Both the position numbers and the translations under genes were made by a program. 64,000 nucleotides of DNA, taken from contig JAFBJZ010000600.1 of assembly GCA_016785225.1 (NCBI GenBank), positions 558,001 through 622,000 on the forward strand, written 5' to 3'. Shown in pieces: positions 11,641-26,600 of this stretch. Under the pieces are notes generated by a model. It saw nothing but the letters and a program-made list of their open reading frames with translations, was not told the DNA's origin and did not search any database. Position 1 is the stretch's first letter. Every line of letters begins with the position of its first letter. The stretch comes from Psettodes erumei. Its lineage: Eukaryota; Chordata; Actinopteri; Pleuronectiformes; Psettodidae.

Positions 11641-14600
11641 CTGAGGAAAAAAAGTTCGGCCGTGAGACTGACCAGGCAGCCACCCAAACAACTGCTGCAT
11701 CTGTACTAACATTCTCGGTTTATAATGCATCTTGTAAAGAGCGATGCAGGAAGGCAGAGGGAATCGTCCTGTTGGAGACGGATACAAATACAGCATTGCA
11801 GCGTGACAGTGATGAAGTTTACCTCTTTTGAGACGGCATTCATTGAACAAGCAGCTTCGTACATCTTCTTAGCTTGTTCCCTCTGCCCCAGGTCTTTGTA
11901 GCACTGCCAAAGAAAAGAACAAAACCTGTCAATGCATTGCCGAGTCCCAGTAGCATCCCACAGGACATTCCATCTTTCATCTTTCAGAAGAAAAATTGTG
12001 ATGTGAGTCTGGTACAAACCTTGGCTAGAAACACGTAGTTTAGTTTAGAATATCCTGGTTGGATCTCCTCAACCTGAATTAAAACACAAATAAAAGGGTT
12101 TTGGTTCACCATCCAAATACTCATGCACCATATGTGTAACATTTTAAGAAAATTCACCAGTAAAGCTGTAATGATAGCTGCTCTGTTCTGGTCAGTAGAA
12201 TTTGTCGAGCCATAAATGTAAGCCTGTATATATCATTTGAGGGTCACCATGTAAATTACTTTAAGGCTGTGAAAATGGGAAGCAGAGTGATGCCATAAAA
12301 GAACAACAGATTTTAAGTTGGTCGGTGTGGACTATATCAGAGATGTCCACTCCATGAAAAAAAAATCAATGCATTATTTTGGCGATAGAAAATTTGAGAT
12401 AAAAATTGGAACAGGTGATTTTATCCATGACCTTTATGTCATCTGTCAAATGTCAAAAAAAATGACTTGTTAAAAAAAGTGTACACAAAAGTAACTGGCT
12501 ACTGCAGGAGTAAAGCACGTCATGCATGTGAACACTAACTGCTCCAAACTTTATTTATTATATTTGCCTTTAAAAATCCACCATTGATCAACCTCTTATT
12601 GTTGCTGGAATACTATCTATTTTATCTATTATATCTATTTTAGCTGGATCACACATTCACATCCATTACATATTCTCATTTTAATATGGCCTTTGTATAA
12701 AGAAAGCCATCTTGACATGTGAATAGTCTGTATCATTATTAAGGCCAAGAATGAGAGACATTTTCCTTGACTCAACCTTTGACTCACATACATTGCAACA
12801 CCACAGTTAATCATGTACAGATAACCACAGGTTAGATGCCGGGGATCTGCTACAACATTGCGGGATGTATTTGTTAAAGCACGACAATCTCTCCCCCAGT
12901 GTCACGGGCAGCATGTCGTAACAGGACCACTCAAATCAAACTGAAGAATGAGATACACAAGATGAGAGGATGAGGCAAGCGCAGGAATATTGGCCAGAAG
13001 CAAAATTCATTTCTCTACTATATAAACATTCAAAACAAGCTTTTCTAAACATGGAGGGTTTGGTCTTTGGAAACACTGGTACAGGAGCAACCTTGAGGCA
13101 AGATGCAAGTTTAAGCTGGACAGTTACATTACATCTTTCATTTATGAGGGCAGCTATAAATGCTTCACTCAGGTGAGGATGACACAGTAAAAACTGGTTT
13201 GTTTTGATCATACTCCATCTTGAAAGATGTTAAACATCCCTAGACTGATGCAGACTAGCAACTTAAAAAATGGCACCTTGAGAAAATTCTTTAGTGCATC
13301 TTCAACTGTGGCACTTGGAGGTTCTCCAAATAACGTGGCCGCGACCTTCCTCTCAATCCACGATAACTGAGCGACCTGCAAATCAATCAAACAGGTGACC
13401 AGTTAAACCACAGGAGGTCAGCAAAAAAATGGGATTTCACATGGTGTTAAGTTTCTGTTTAAGACATTACATTGTGAATAACAGTGTCCAGCTATTAGTC
13501 GTTTCCTAACACGATTGCGAAAAACTTGTGAAAATGTAATCAGATTTCCAAAGTAAAACAACCAATGAATTTCTCAGGTGGGATGTTGCTGCTGTCTCTT
13601 GAGATACAATCTAATGTGGATGTTTTTTTTTCCTTTTATCTCCTTTTACCAACTGAAGGTTATTATGTCTATAACAACCTACTGTAAAATGAAGTGCTTT
13701 AACAGTTAAAGGGAATCCAAGTTATTCAGATTCCCAGCAGGATTGGTCGCATATCATTTTTCAACTATTCGTGGCCAGAATTTTTTTACAGGCCGTGACT
13801 TCTCCAGTATTTCCGGGATCCCCCATGCATTGATACTTTTCTACTGACAGTTTTTGCAGAAGATGATAATGGCCAGGAGAAGCCTGGGTCAAACATGTAA
13901 TGTTCCTGCCTCACACCATTCATTAGAGCAACGTCTAATTACAGGTGTAGCGTTGCTTTGGCGTCATCACGGGACCTTTCAAACAGAACCGCTGGCTGAA
14001 TGCAAACAGTAGATCATTGTTGAACTTGAACGCATGAACACAGAGCCCATTAAACTCCCCCCCTGAAAATATCAGGTGTTACTGCGCCACCAAATTTGCA
14101 CAGTAACACACTCCTGGTACCAAGAGAATAGTTGAGTATGATATAATTAAATCAGAGCCCCTCTCTCTAATAGCTTCCTTCCTTCCAGGAAACTTGGTTT
14201 GACAACTGGCACCAAGTTATGTGATAAATAGCTCCTGAAACAAAAGGAATGATCAACAATAGAACATCTGTAACCCTTTATATCTAAATGGCAATAATTT
14301 GTCATCGCATATTATTATAAAACATAACCCTTGTGGATAAATAACTGACAGACACGACACGATGATCAAAGAAAGAATCATGGGCTGCATCGAACACAAC
14401 TGCCAGCATTGAAGGAACACGAACCGAAGAGAAACAGGATGAAAATATCTCCATGGCCTGAGATCATGCTGCAAATATTGCAGATGGGAAAACAAACCTC
14501 AGGGAAACCTAAACAGCGGGAATGAACGGGGGGGGGGGTTAGCAAAGGGAGGCGGGAGGCCACACAGACACGTAAGCCGCGGTAAATTCAGTATTGGCCG

Positions 14601-17600
14601 ATGTGGGGCTAGATGGGAGAGACGGATGTGTTGTGTGTCGCAGGGGTCACGTACAGCATAGCACCAGCGGCCCAGCAGGTAGTAGGACATGGGGTCTTGC
14701 GGCTTCAGCTCGATGGCTTTATCCAGATGATCCTGGGAGGGGAGGCAGACAGACGGGGAGAAGATTTTCACTGTTGATTCATGACACGGCTGCTATTTCC
14801 ACTGCCTTCTGTTCTGACCTGATCTGTCCTGCTTCACCAACCCACAAGTATTTCACAAACACCTCACACACACGCGATCTCGCCGAGCAACCACACACTC
14901 CTGGTTGTCACGCACCCTCCCTCCCTCCCTCATTCTTTTCTGTTCTCTCTCTCTGATTCACTTTTTTCATATCTTCCTTCTTCAGCTCTCTATCTCTCTC
15001 TCTTTCACCTGTCAGGAGAGTTTGCACACAGGTACACAGTGTTTGGGGCAAGCTGCTGACAGAAGATAAAATGCTACGTGCCGCTGTTCCACACTCCGTC
15101 TTATGCAACTGAACGGCTATAGGAGTGGCTTAAGAGATATGAGTAGCCATTCCCCCTAGCCTGAGTACGCAGCAGAAGCAATGTCCAATGCATACATATG
15201 TATGAGTGTGTATATATATAAATAATCGTACAACTCATCAACTTACCTTAAAGATGTATCCGTTCTTTATCTTGTTTTGTATCGTGTCATATTCAGCCAT
15301 AATTCCACACATGATGGCATACCTGTGCAGAGACAATATTATGTTGATATCACTTGTCTGTAGTTTATAATGTATGGCTCAAACCCTCACAGAAACAACA
15401 GATAAACTTTTGGAGGTTATTTGTGGAAAATTTTACATAACAGAAATTGTCTTTCAGTGTGATTATGCCACACTGGGACACGTAAATTAGCTTGGCTCGA
15501 TTGAGGGTTCTTCTTGTGTGGTTGACTTGTGTCTTAAACCCCATCAGAACTGGTTGGGTGCTGCATCCAACTTTTTCACTAAACTAAGAATCCGGTGTGC
15601 ACGCTGACTGCTGCCACCTGCGAAGAGTTTTTGTCTTTGTCTTAATGTCTTAATGTACTCCTCACATAATTTCCTCAGTCACTGTATGTACACTTTTTGT
15701 TAATGAATGGCTCTTACATTATACGTCCTTATATCTGAACGATGACTGTGTCTGGTGCTGGCTTTTCACCGTGTTCTGAAGCGTGGCTGTTTGGAACAGC
15801 AACAAACACTTGTTCCTAAGGACGTGGACCACCATTTGTTGAGGATCGAATGTCTTGCACAAGGGCACCTCAACACCATTCCTTTGTCAAGCCAACCATG
15901 TTGGTCCAGCAACTTGATGTTTGACCTTGCTTGACAATGTCACTTCTGGCCTCATTGTGCCACATCTTTAGAATGCAGACAGAATAGATAGAGGAAGAAG
16001 GATGGAAAGTTGCAAAAGAAAGGAATTATTTCCACCTTTTGTTTGCCCAGTCCAGGCTGACTATGATAAAGAAGTCAAGCAGTGTGCAGGTTTTGCGTAA
16101 GTGGGAGTACTGGAAAGAAATTTGGCACCACTTATCAGTCACACCGCCTTTTCTCTGGGTCACTGACAATGAGACAACCAAAGCGGCACTGAAAAACCAC
16201 AACATTCAGTGTTCCTTCACAAGACTCCTCATTAGACAACATCAGCGAGGAGATAAGCTGCTTCACCTTATTCCCTCCCTCACCAATTATTTCACTGCAC
16301 TTGGACCAATGGGCAGGTGGACGGGAAACAAAGAGCGATTTCAGCTTTGGGATCTGTAAGTCAGCATGACGCTGAGGGTTTGGAGAGGAGAGGAGGGAGC
16401 TGATCAAAGTCTTTTCACCGCGAGGCCGCTTTAATCCTACTGGTACTCTGTCAAACACCACGGAGTGACATAAACACCTTTTTATTCGAAGGATCAGCGT
16501 GTACAAAGGTCATCTGACAGTGTCGCCTGACATGGTGGTGATGGTGGTAGATGGAAACTGTGCGTGTGTGTACTGAGGCGTCTGGTATGTGTGAATGGAT
16601 TTTTTGTAACAGGGCATGATTTGGCGGGGGGCTACTGTTCTCTGTAGTCACTCTCACTCATTCTCTGTCTCTGGATTGTGATCAGACACAGCATGCCGAC
16701 AAAAATTACAACACCAACAAAAAAAGTAGAAAAAAGGGAGGAGGTGTAGTGAATTGTGACAGTGCAAATTATATTACATGATTACCAGGTAATTACAAAA
16801 TTAAGCTGGTGTTAGATGAATTGACATGTCAGTCTTACAAGTAGAAAGCCGTCATTTAACCTCAGTTTAGAGAGCTCCATTGAGGAAGTGAGCTAAAAAA
16901 CACACACATATACATGATTTAGGGGGTGGTAATTGTGAGAGACACCAGGCAAAGATCTTTCTGCTAACCACCATTACTGTGGGTGGTGTGGAAAATTAAC
17001 AGGGATAAGACAAGTGCTAAACACATCACTTTTAAATGCCCTGAATTTTCTCTGCAATGCAAACAAAGGCAGAGGAACTGTAACTAAAAAGATCAGTGTT
17101 TATTTTGCTAAGGTAGTGGAAGGTGCGGCCACTCTGCCGCTGGTTGGCGCTCGATGAGTGGAGATCTCCACATCACAGGAGCAGAGATGCTATCTGTCTG
17201 CAGTTGTGCTGCCTGGCTTCCAATAAAAACACACTGCTGGATGTTAAGGCTTCTTGCAAATCCATCGCCGGTGACTAAATATCTGCTGTGAGGAAATGGA
17301 GCCAGGGCACAGCTGTTTGCACTTGGCTGCTACATATTAATCCAATTAATTTTGAGCTCCCCTAATACTATTTGTATTAGAAAGAGAGAGGGAGAGTTGT
17401 GCACAGTATCCAGTGGTTTCACAATCTGGCTGCATGATATGATTTAAACAAAGCGAGAAAATCCAAGCAATGCTGACCCAGACATTGATAATGAGTAGGT
17501 GAACAAGTATGGTTTGGAGCTGGTGCTCTGGAATAACACTTTGGTCCATTTTGAACAGTAAACAGTAAACCTCACCTGCCAAATGTAAATGTGTCAGCAT

Positions 17601-20600
17601 TTTAATTCTGAACATGTTACAAAGCACAGTCTAATAGAGCTGCAGACTTTTGTTCATAGTTGCAGTAATGGAGAACCATTCTTAGTACCATAGCTGAAAC
17701 AATGAGCTGACTGATTGAAAATTAAATGACAACTCACTAATTGTTAATTGTTTTTAACCATGCTGCTCTTTCCTCTGCAGGTGTCACATTGGACTGTGGG
17801 AAACGATGAACGCAGTCTGAACATCTGACCATCTGCAAATTAATTGCCACAAGATATAATCTTTAGTTGTAGCTTTAAGTTGTTCTCATCGTGTGTAGAT
17901 GGACAAAATAAACTATAATAAACTTTTAATGGCTGATAAGGTGGGAGAGGTCCAAGCTGCTCTATTTTCCATGAAATCACCCACAATGCACTGTGAATCC
18001 AAGACATCCATGATGAACTGCTGAGTTCAGCTAGCTGCAATCTCCCATGAGGAGTTACACTAAGCAGTTAGTCATTCCTCTCTTTCTACCAGCATGCCGG
18101 CATATGTGATGTGATTAAATGCAATAAATCTTAGCAGTGGTGAGATTAGGAAAGGGACCAGGGCAGCATACCATAGAGGAATAGTAATCATAACTGAGAT
18201 TGAACATTGTCCAGGTGAGGGCTTTGAGAGAGATTGCTCAACATCCAGGCTACCGCAACACATATTTTTACTTCCCTCTCATTGGCCAGCTCTCACATTA
18301 TTCAGCACTGTGGCAATTCTGGCAGTGTTTACTGAGAGGTATGTAAACCGAAGAGTGCCAGTGGCAGTGCTACTCATGATTGGAGCAGCATTTAATAGCG
18401 TTGGCTCATCTCGGCACCTGGACTTTCCCTTGTGGAGTTAGACTAGGGGGAGGAGTCAAAGTAAAGCCCGATCTTATGTGTTGCTCTTCTGTGTGTATAG
18501 TTTATAAAAAAGATTCTATTTAAACTTGTTTGTACCATGCAGGTGACAGAGTGTGTGCTGCTTTTGGTCTTATGCAACATATCTATTGTCACTGGGTGAA
18601 ACATCAGCGGGCCTTCAGTGGGGAGGCTGAGGTAGGGGCGGAGTGAAGTAATGGGAGGGAGCGAATAAGGAGAGGGGATGTGAAGGTGTAGAGAGGTGTG
18701 TCTGGCCTCGGGGGCCTTCCTGCTGTTGTTAATCCTTTCCTTTCTTCTCTGAGCTGAAATACTATCTCTCCCTGACTGTCTAAGGCGAGAGAAGGGAAAT
18801 ATCAAGGAAAGGTGGGCGGCGGCAAAACATGACAAGCGAAGAAGATGATAGAAGGACGGAACCCTTAATTGCGCAAGGTTAGTCCTCGCTTTTGCCGCGG
18901 CTCAGTGAAATCCCCCACTCTACTGGGCAAAAACAAAGGGGCCTAAGTGTCAGCTGCTTGGCGGAAACAGCAGATTGATTTCAGCCTTCAAATCCAAACA
19001 TAGAGAGCTCATTCAAAGACAGCGAGGGCCGAGGCAAGGCTCCAGGCAAAAACCAGGACAGGAACAGGAGGGGGATCTTGAGGAATTAAAGGGCAACCTG
19101 TGGGACACAATGTGCAGGAGTGTGTGTAGTGCGCTGATGTACATTATGTTGCCTGTGACAGAACGAGCCGACAGTGTTTTCTTTGCAAGGGAGGTGGGGC
19201 TTGTGGCTGTGTGATCTCGCAGTGATGAGCCAGAGTGCTGGAGGCCTGAAGTTTGTGTCCACACAGGGTTTCCACAGCTACTGGGAACAGAGCACAATGC
19301 TGCCACAGCGACACCGGCGATGACCCCAGCAAACAGAGGCACGTGTTTGAAATTAAAGTTGTCTTTGTAGAGGTCAAAGTGACCCCCCCCACCCCCTCCT
19401 CCGGCTGGCACTGCCACAGGCTCCCTGCTTAATCCATGGGCCTTTGTACCATCAGAGAGGCCCTATAGCCAGGGATTTACACGGGCCGCGTTCACACGGT
19501 GGGTGAAAACGCACCTACAAACAAAGCCGGCGATACAAGAACAAATCACACCTCCCTCAGCTTCCCGAGATTAGACCAATAAGCCACACGCCGACTGTCA
19601 CGGAAGCACCTCATGTAACCCGGCGCGTGTATCTTCCTCACTCACGCACATTTATAACAAACCCAGATAAAAACACATCTTAATGCCACAACTCCACACA
19701 TCAACTCTCTTTGGTAAAAGTCGTGCACCAGACAGCTCTAGTGACAAGAGTGCTACACATCGCTGGAGAGCTTTTGAAGAATGAAACCTGAGAGGAGAGG
19801 TGGAGGTGTGTACTCTGACTCACACACGGGAGGAAGTGACGGTGCGCAGAGCTGCAGGGACGCTGATTGCATCCCTCTGAACGGTGCTCTCTCAATAAGT
19901 CAACAGTCTCCATACATGTCCGACTTCAAAAGAGTGCTCCTCCATCTCCTCTGGGAAAAGTACAGAGATTTGGTGCATGACAGAGTGGGAAAGTATGTGT
20001 AATCTCTTGTGAAGTGATGACTGTTAAATGGACATCACATTCATTCATCACTGCAGGTCTTCAAACAGCCGGTGTGTGCAAGCTCAGAAGGGACACCGTG
20101 CATTTTTGTTTTTTTGAATGAATGAGGTTCACAAATGTCTTCCAGCTGCACATCAACAGTTTTCAATGGGTAAAAGCTTTGGGTTATTTAGCGTAATCCC
20201 ACGTACTATGATAACAGTCTTAGATCTTTCACTCTGGGCATGGACTTGGCATTATACAAATGAATACGAACCCACAGAATGAGCTTCACAGCATTTCAAA
20301 CTGAGGTGAAATATAAACTCTTGTGAATGTGTAAAATACAGCCAAACAACAATATACATGACTGGATGTTGTGTTTTTTGTATATATTACTACTGCACTA
20401 CTGCAGACATGGCAGACACAATAATATCAGCCTCTTTGTTGTTTTTTGATCTTGTAACTTTGTAAATGTTCACGTAAAGAGTTGTCATTCTGCACCGTAT
20501 CTGTAACATGATGTAAAGATGGTGAATCTACATGTAATGTACATTAGGTTATAAATGAATTATGTATGATCAATAAGGGGCTGTAATGGCTCACAGTAAA

Positions 20601-23600
20601 GGAGCAGGAAACGGCCATGTGTAATGAAAGGTCACAGCCCATGAAGGAGGGTCCTTCAAATGACCTGAAAGCCAAGCTGGCCCTGCTCCTCCTCCTCCCA
20701 AAATAACTTGACAGACACTCTCAGTACCTGGAATAATGACGCATACACTCGTCCTATCCCTCAATTCTCTGCTGCATTTGGAGTAGACAATGAAATGGGA
20801 CTTTCAGCATGTATTTGGTCTAGATTGTGACATTTTTGCAGGATTAGCTTTTTAAGTGGTTCACTCCTACAGTGGTTGAAACTTTCACAGAGGCGCAGTG
20901 TGTTCACCGCCATCTGTGACTTGCCTTCCAAAGTAAGGATACGACAGAGCAGGTTTGTTGAGCCTGTGCTGCTCACTCAACCAGCTACGCTGTCACTCAC
21001 AAGTCTGTGAGTGAAAATACATAAGGTTACTGGAGTTTACCTACAGCTCCAGTTGGTGAGCACACTGACTTCAGAAAAGCTCCACAATTTAAAGAAAAAA
21101 ATATCCAGCAACAGTGCCCTTCATGCAGGGACAGATGAGGACACTGTGGCCTCTTCCTCGTTTTCTCATTAAACCACAGCAGCCCTAATTAGGATCTCAC
21201 CACTTCCTGTCCTAACTTTGTTTACAGTAGTACAAGTTACCAGTTTATGTGTTACCGATGTTGCATGTACAGTTTCTTTGTGCATTTGTGCATGTGTTTT
21301 TACAATTCAAAAAGTTCACAAAAGCTGATAGAAAACGGTAAGTTGTGTAAGTTGCAGTATGATTTTTCACATTTAAAAAAATATTCAGCATTCCTATGGA
21401 CCCCTTCCAAGATTTTAATAGACATTAATTAGGGTAGATGGCAGCGCAAAGGTTCAAAAACCAATTCATTTGTCAATGTTATTCAAAGAAGTCTCTATGA
21501 GTAGTTTCAGTGGCAGAGCAGAAACTGACTGGCGGCACATCTAAACACCATCTGCCAAATTGTGACAAGCTGGGCAGCATTCAGGAAACCAGGTGACAAG
21601 TTTTCTCACGGCATCGGTACACTAAGTAAACAGTTACCTCAGACATAAACTTCCTTGCAACACTGCCTGGCTCCGTCCCCAGTCGCTGCCTCCTCCCTTC
21701 TCGACGTGCGGCTTTAACTACTTTGCCCTGTCCATTCAACTTAGACAGCATTTCTGCTCGGTTTAAGAATCTTACAAATTCCATTAGTGGATATAGGATT
21801 AAGCATTAAGCTTTTTTAAAGCTGTTGCTCTTAATTAACTAAACAAACACGGCCTTCTATTTCACTTGACATCTCGAGTGCTGCGGTATGTGCATGAGCT
21901 AATGCTAATTACTCCCTAACGAACAGAGCAAACAGCGCTGCTGGCTCGAGCGGGCAGTTTGGGTTGATTTTCCAGGGAAACCTTCACACGCATATATACA
22001 GAGTGTAACCACAAGATCCCAATTACACAGGACACTAATTCAAGGAATGTAATTACAGGTAACAAATATGTACATATAAACAAGCAAACACACTGCCCTG
22101 TTTAACGAATGCAATTCACATATATTTCCAGGCCCCATGCTGGACGTGAGTTAAATAATATCTAAATCAAAGGGGCCTTGTGTCATTTTATCAAAGCTGC
22201 GTTCAAAGCAGACTTTGCAGTCATCTACAAACCCCGGCGGTGGCAAGTTGATCCCTGAGTTGCATCGGGTGCAAACTTCAGCCCCACTCAGGGATTCCAT
22301 GTACGATCAGCAGTCAAGTTTTGACATGAGTCAAAGTGTGTTTCAGAAGGGGAATGCACCACTGGGGCCTGCACAAATACCAACTGGAGTCATGCCACCA
22401 GGCCTGATGCACGCCTCTGCAGCAACTAATTGAAAGCAAGGGGTTTTTTCCCCTGATTCACAGAGCAAAAAGGGAGGTACACACGGGTGCCTGGAACCCT
22501 TGCCTGATGCCTGGACGCAAATCCTCAATGCACTGGCACCACACGTATCACCAGTGTAACTTCAAGCACTAAAGCTGTACTGCTAAAAATATATACGGCT
22601 TGTGCTGTGACGTAATCGCAAAATATACGTGAAAAGCATCTGCAATAACTGAAGGCTCTTAATTACATGAGTTATTCTAGTGCAACTGTCAGCCTGTTTG
22701 AGCGAAGTTAACCTGGGCTGTGTTTACATTCCTGAAAGTGGATGTGATGCTATCAGGTGAATGAGGGGATGATCTCCAGGAAAGAGATGTTTGGGAGGTA
22801 AGCCACTATTATCTCACAAACATGCATGCCTGCAATACATGGGGCAAGGTTCTGCTGAAAACAACTATTTCACCCTCGTTTGACAAAACCTTCCAGTCTG
22901 TTTAGGTTTGGCCCAAAGAATAAATTCACCCCCCCGTGGGCTTTCTGAGGGTTTCCTTTTTTTCCTTCGTTTGAGTCACATTTGCTAAACTGCCCAAAGA
23001 AATGCCTGAGTCAAACATCCAGCACTGAGGAACAGCTGCTAAAGGCAGCCATGTCACTCAAAAGAACACCCCCCACCCCCCACCCCAACCCAACGCCTCT
23101 CACCTTGGGAAAGTACCTAGTTTTGTGCTTTCATTCTCAACTGCTGTTGATTCCCTTGATGGGACTCAAAGACAGCAAGTCATATGCCATCAAACTGTAT
23201 CTTCACACATGCTTGACTGAGTTGCTTTTGAAATGGCAGCTTGAAAGACTTTATTGAAAAGAAAAAGGAAAAAAAAAACAGCTGTTAAATGATGAAATGA
23301 GGAAGGAAGGAAACCAGGCAAACCTACCACTGATGACTTTCAGCACATGCCGGGTTCAGGCTCACCGCCTCCTCACCAACTTTCTTCCCTAAGAGGAAAG
23401 GAAAGATTGGCATCAGACAATGATGCTCCACTGAAACTCAATTTCAAGGCCCCAGTCACCCCAGACATCCTTGTTCACGTGACAAAAAAAAGAAGAGCGC
23501 AGCTTAGTGGAGTTGAGGGGTGTGTGGTCTGAGAAAACACAGCAACATATGCATGTGCATAAATCAGGAGACATCAGCAGGCGCTGGATTAAAGAAACAT

Positions 23601-26600
23601 AAAGAGAAGTGGTATGAAAAGCACACCAGGAAGAGAGCTCAGTTTTAAATCCTTCATCACTCGGTGGAAAGCGTCACATTCCAGTTGCTCTATTAATATC
23701 TAAATGAATGTTAAATATGATGCCCTGTTGCTTTAAATACCCATGTGTTGAACACTGTCAAGTGCTTTGACAAAGGTGTCTTCGCGGAAGGCACCTGGCC
23801 TGCTCTGATTAGAAGGCACATCGATGAGGAAGGCTCACAGAGAAACAGGTAGGGCCAGTCTGAACTTCAGAACTGCAGAATCACAAAACATCCTCTGTTT
23901 GTGAAAAAAAGCATTAGGATCTACTGTACAAAATGTCAGAGTGTAACACAAGACAAATGCAGAGAGTCATTCAGGGTTTTCCCTTGACTTCTGGAGGCTG
24001 TGTGGTGGTGGGGAGGGGGCATTGTGCAATGGACCATTATCTTTCCAGTATTTCTAAAAATGAAACACAGACTGTTGCTGGTCACACTACCCTCATCGTC
24101 ACAATCAGCAAGAAGAAAGGCCAAACATGTAAAATATGCATGCTCATGAAGTGAGCGTCCTGCTGAGAGCTACGTGGCCACAAGGCAGCTGACTGAGTTA
24201 CTGTAGCGGGTCTATCTCTCTCTCACACCCCTGTCAATGATTTTCCCTGCAAGTTCATATTTTTCTTTCTGAGCTCGTCATCTAGGGCAGACAGAAAATT
24301 CTTGTCAGTTTGACAGACCATCTCCCTGTTTTCCCCTTATTTCTAGGATAAAGATGTCGAGAGACTCCATGAACTCATTTTCACTTGTCATGCATTTAAT
24401 TTCCTCTGGGGCAGCAGAACATGTTACACCACCCTACAGAAACTCTTGCAGGTTAAACTGGACTAACAAAACACTTTTAAGGGTGATTAACTCTGGAAGA
24501 TCGACAATAGGCGGACTATGAGGCAGACACTCACGAGCTGAGCAACGATGTGACAAACAACCCTGGTCTGGACCTTACTTTTAAAGGGACTGTGGGAGAG
24601 AGATGTTGACTTCAAGACAATAAATTTCCTATACATTATGTGAAAAACAGATTCTGTATAGCAAATTTACACTGACAGTTCAGAATGCAATGGATTACTA
24701 AAAATACTGAGGTGGGTGTGTTAAGCTAAATGTGTGGTCACACTGTGTGACGTGGCTTTTAAAAACAGTCTTGGCCAAAATCTGTGTCAGACTACATTAT
24801 CGACTAACAGACAGTTCAAATGAATGTCTGGCAAATCACAGTGCTACGATGTAAGTTAATGGTAATTCGTGGTATCTTGAGATTTTGGTTCTCAACTTTG
24901 GACACTACCAGAAATTTGGCGCTCCGTTGGTAGAAAACTGTCCAAATCCCACAGTGTGAAGAGGCTTTTAAAAGCTCAATCTCTTTCCACCACAACTGAC
25001 AATATGTCACACAAAGACAAGGATTTAAACTGTAAAGATAACCATGACGTAACCTGGATTTGACTTTTCATCCGATTATTAATGCCAGTGTCGAATATTG
25101 CTAACAAATAATCAGTGGATAGGAGGTGTCCATTAACAAAGGCTTTGGTGTGGTTCACTTAGGATCAGCACTCTGCTATTAGGGTGGGGACATTTATCTA
25201 AAGCAATTTACACTACAGTAGTATGATGGAGTATATTAGTACCAGATTGTTGTGAGTGTTCTTCTACTGCTTGTCTTCTAAAATGGATGACTATGCAACA
25301 TATAAAGCAGTTAATCCTATCTGATCCATTACGGAGTGTTACCACAGGCAATTTCCAAGTTTGGTCAAAGCTTGCCAAACACTGTTTCTTGCCAATTCAT
25401 CATGGGCCAACAACTCAAACCAAGTGACTGAGGTCACTGCAGGAATACAGAATTGCATGGATTTGGGTTTTCCAGATGAGACACTGACATTTGAGGTTTG
25501 TCCACTTATAACAGCTGTGGTTATGGCATTATAGCACCAACCATCCAGACTGGGATGCTTGGCAAATAAAATTTAGTAAATTACCGGTTTCTGCATGGGT
25601 CTTCTTCTCCTCCAGAGTCGAGCTGATGTCATGAACATCGCAGTAAGCTCGGGTTAGCCGCCAAAGAAACGTTGAGTTCTCTCCAAACTACAGATATGCA
25701 GAAAAGTGTTAAGACACTCTCTTCTGTCTTCAGCTGTAGCAACATCAACATCTACAAACTGAACATATGCAGTAAACAACCAACTTAAAGCACCTCCTCC
25801 TTCTGCTCCAAAAGGATGTTGAGACTTTCCCTTTTGTCGGATTCACTGCCCTGATGCAAACAGTCGATCCTCTCAAGGAGGGACAATAAGCTGTCCGCAG
25901 GCTGTTCTTCATTCCTCTGCTCTGTATCGCTTAGCTCTTCCTCCTCAGAGTCCGTCAGTGCGGTGATATACCTGAAAGCACAAAGAACACAGGGAACAAC
26001 CTGTAAGTAAAAGAAAAAGCGTTACATCACTTTTCCGTCACCACGTGCCCTTAAAACCTTGTAGATGTGGCTTAAAAGGATGAACTGAATTCCTCGGTGG
26101 TTCCAGTCACCGGGCTTGATTGTCTCCATCCTTAGCTCAGCCATATGTGCAACTTAGCCCTCAGGAAGCACGGACCAACAGCCTGCAACTTTGCCAGCAT
26201 CTCGATGGCCTATGTTCCTGCAACTGAATCTAAAACCATCTTCCACATGTGAGCTGGAACGAAAAACAGCTTACTCTCAGAACAACAAAAATTATCACGC
26301 ATTTTTACGAGCCGTTCTCTGCCAGCTGCTGATTTTAAAGGATCAATCTTTGCTGCCTGTTTACACTAAATGGCACCACGTTAGTTTACATAAGTGGGTT
26401 ACTTAATTGTTTCTAAATACTAGCTGTTGAAAAATTCTTGACGTCTCAAAGGCTACCTGTAAGGTTTTTACACGAACACAGAGGCTCCTGTTTGTCAGGG
26501 TGAGTCACGCAACACTCGCATCGTTTGTTTTATGGTAGCCTTTCAGCTACTGCAGCTGTACGAACTAACACCCTAAGTTAACAAGATGCAGTAAAATCCA

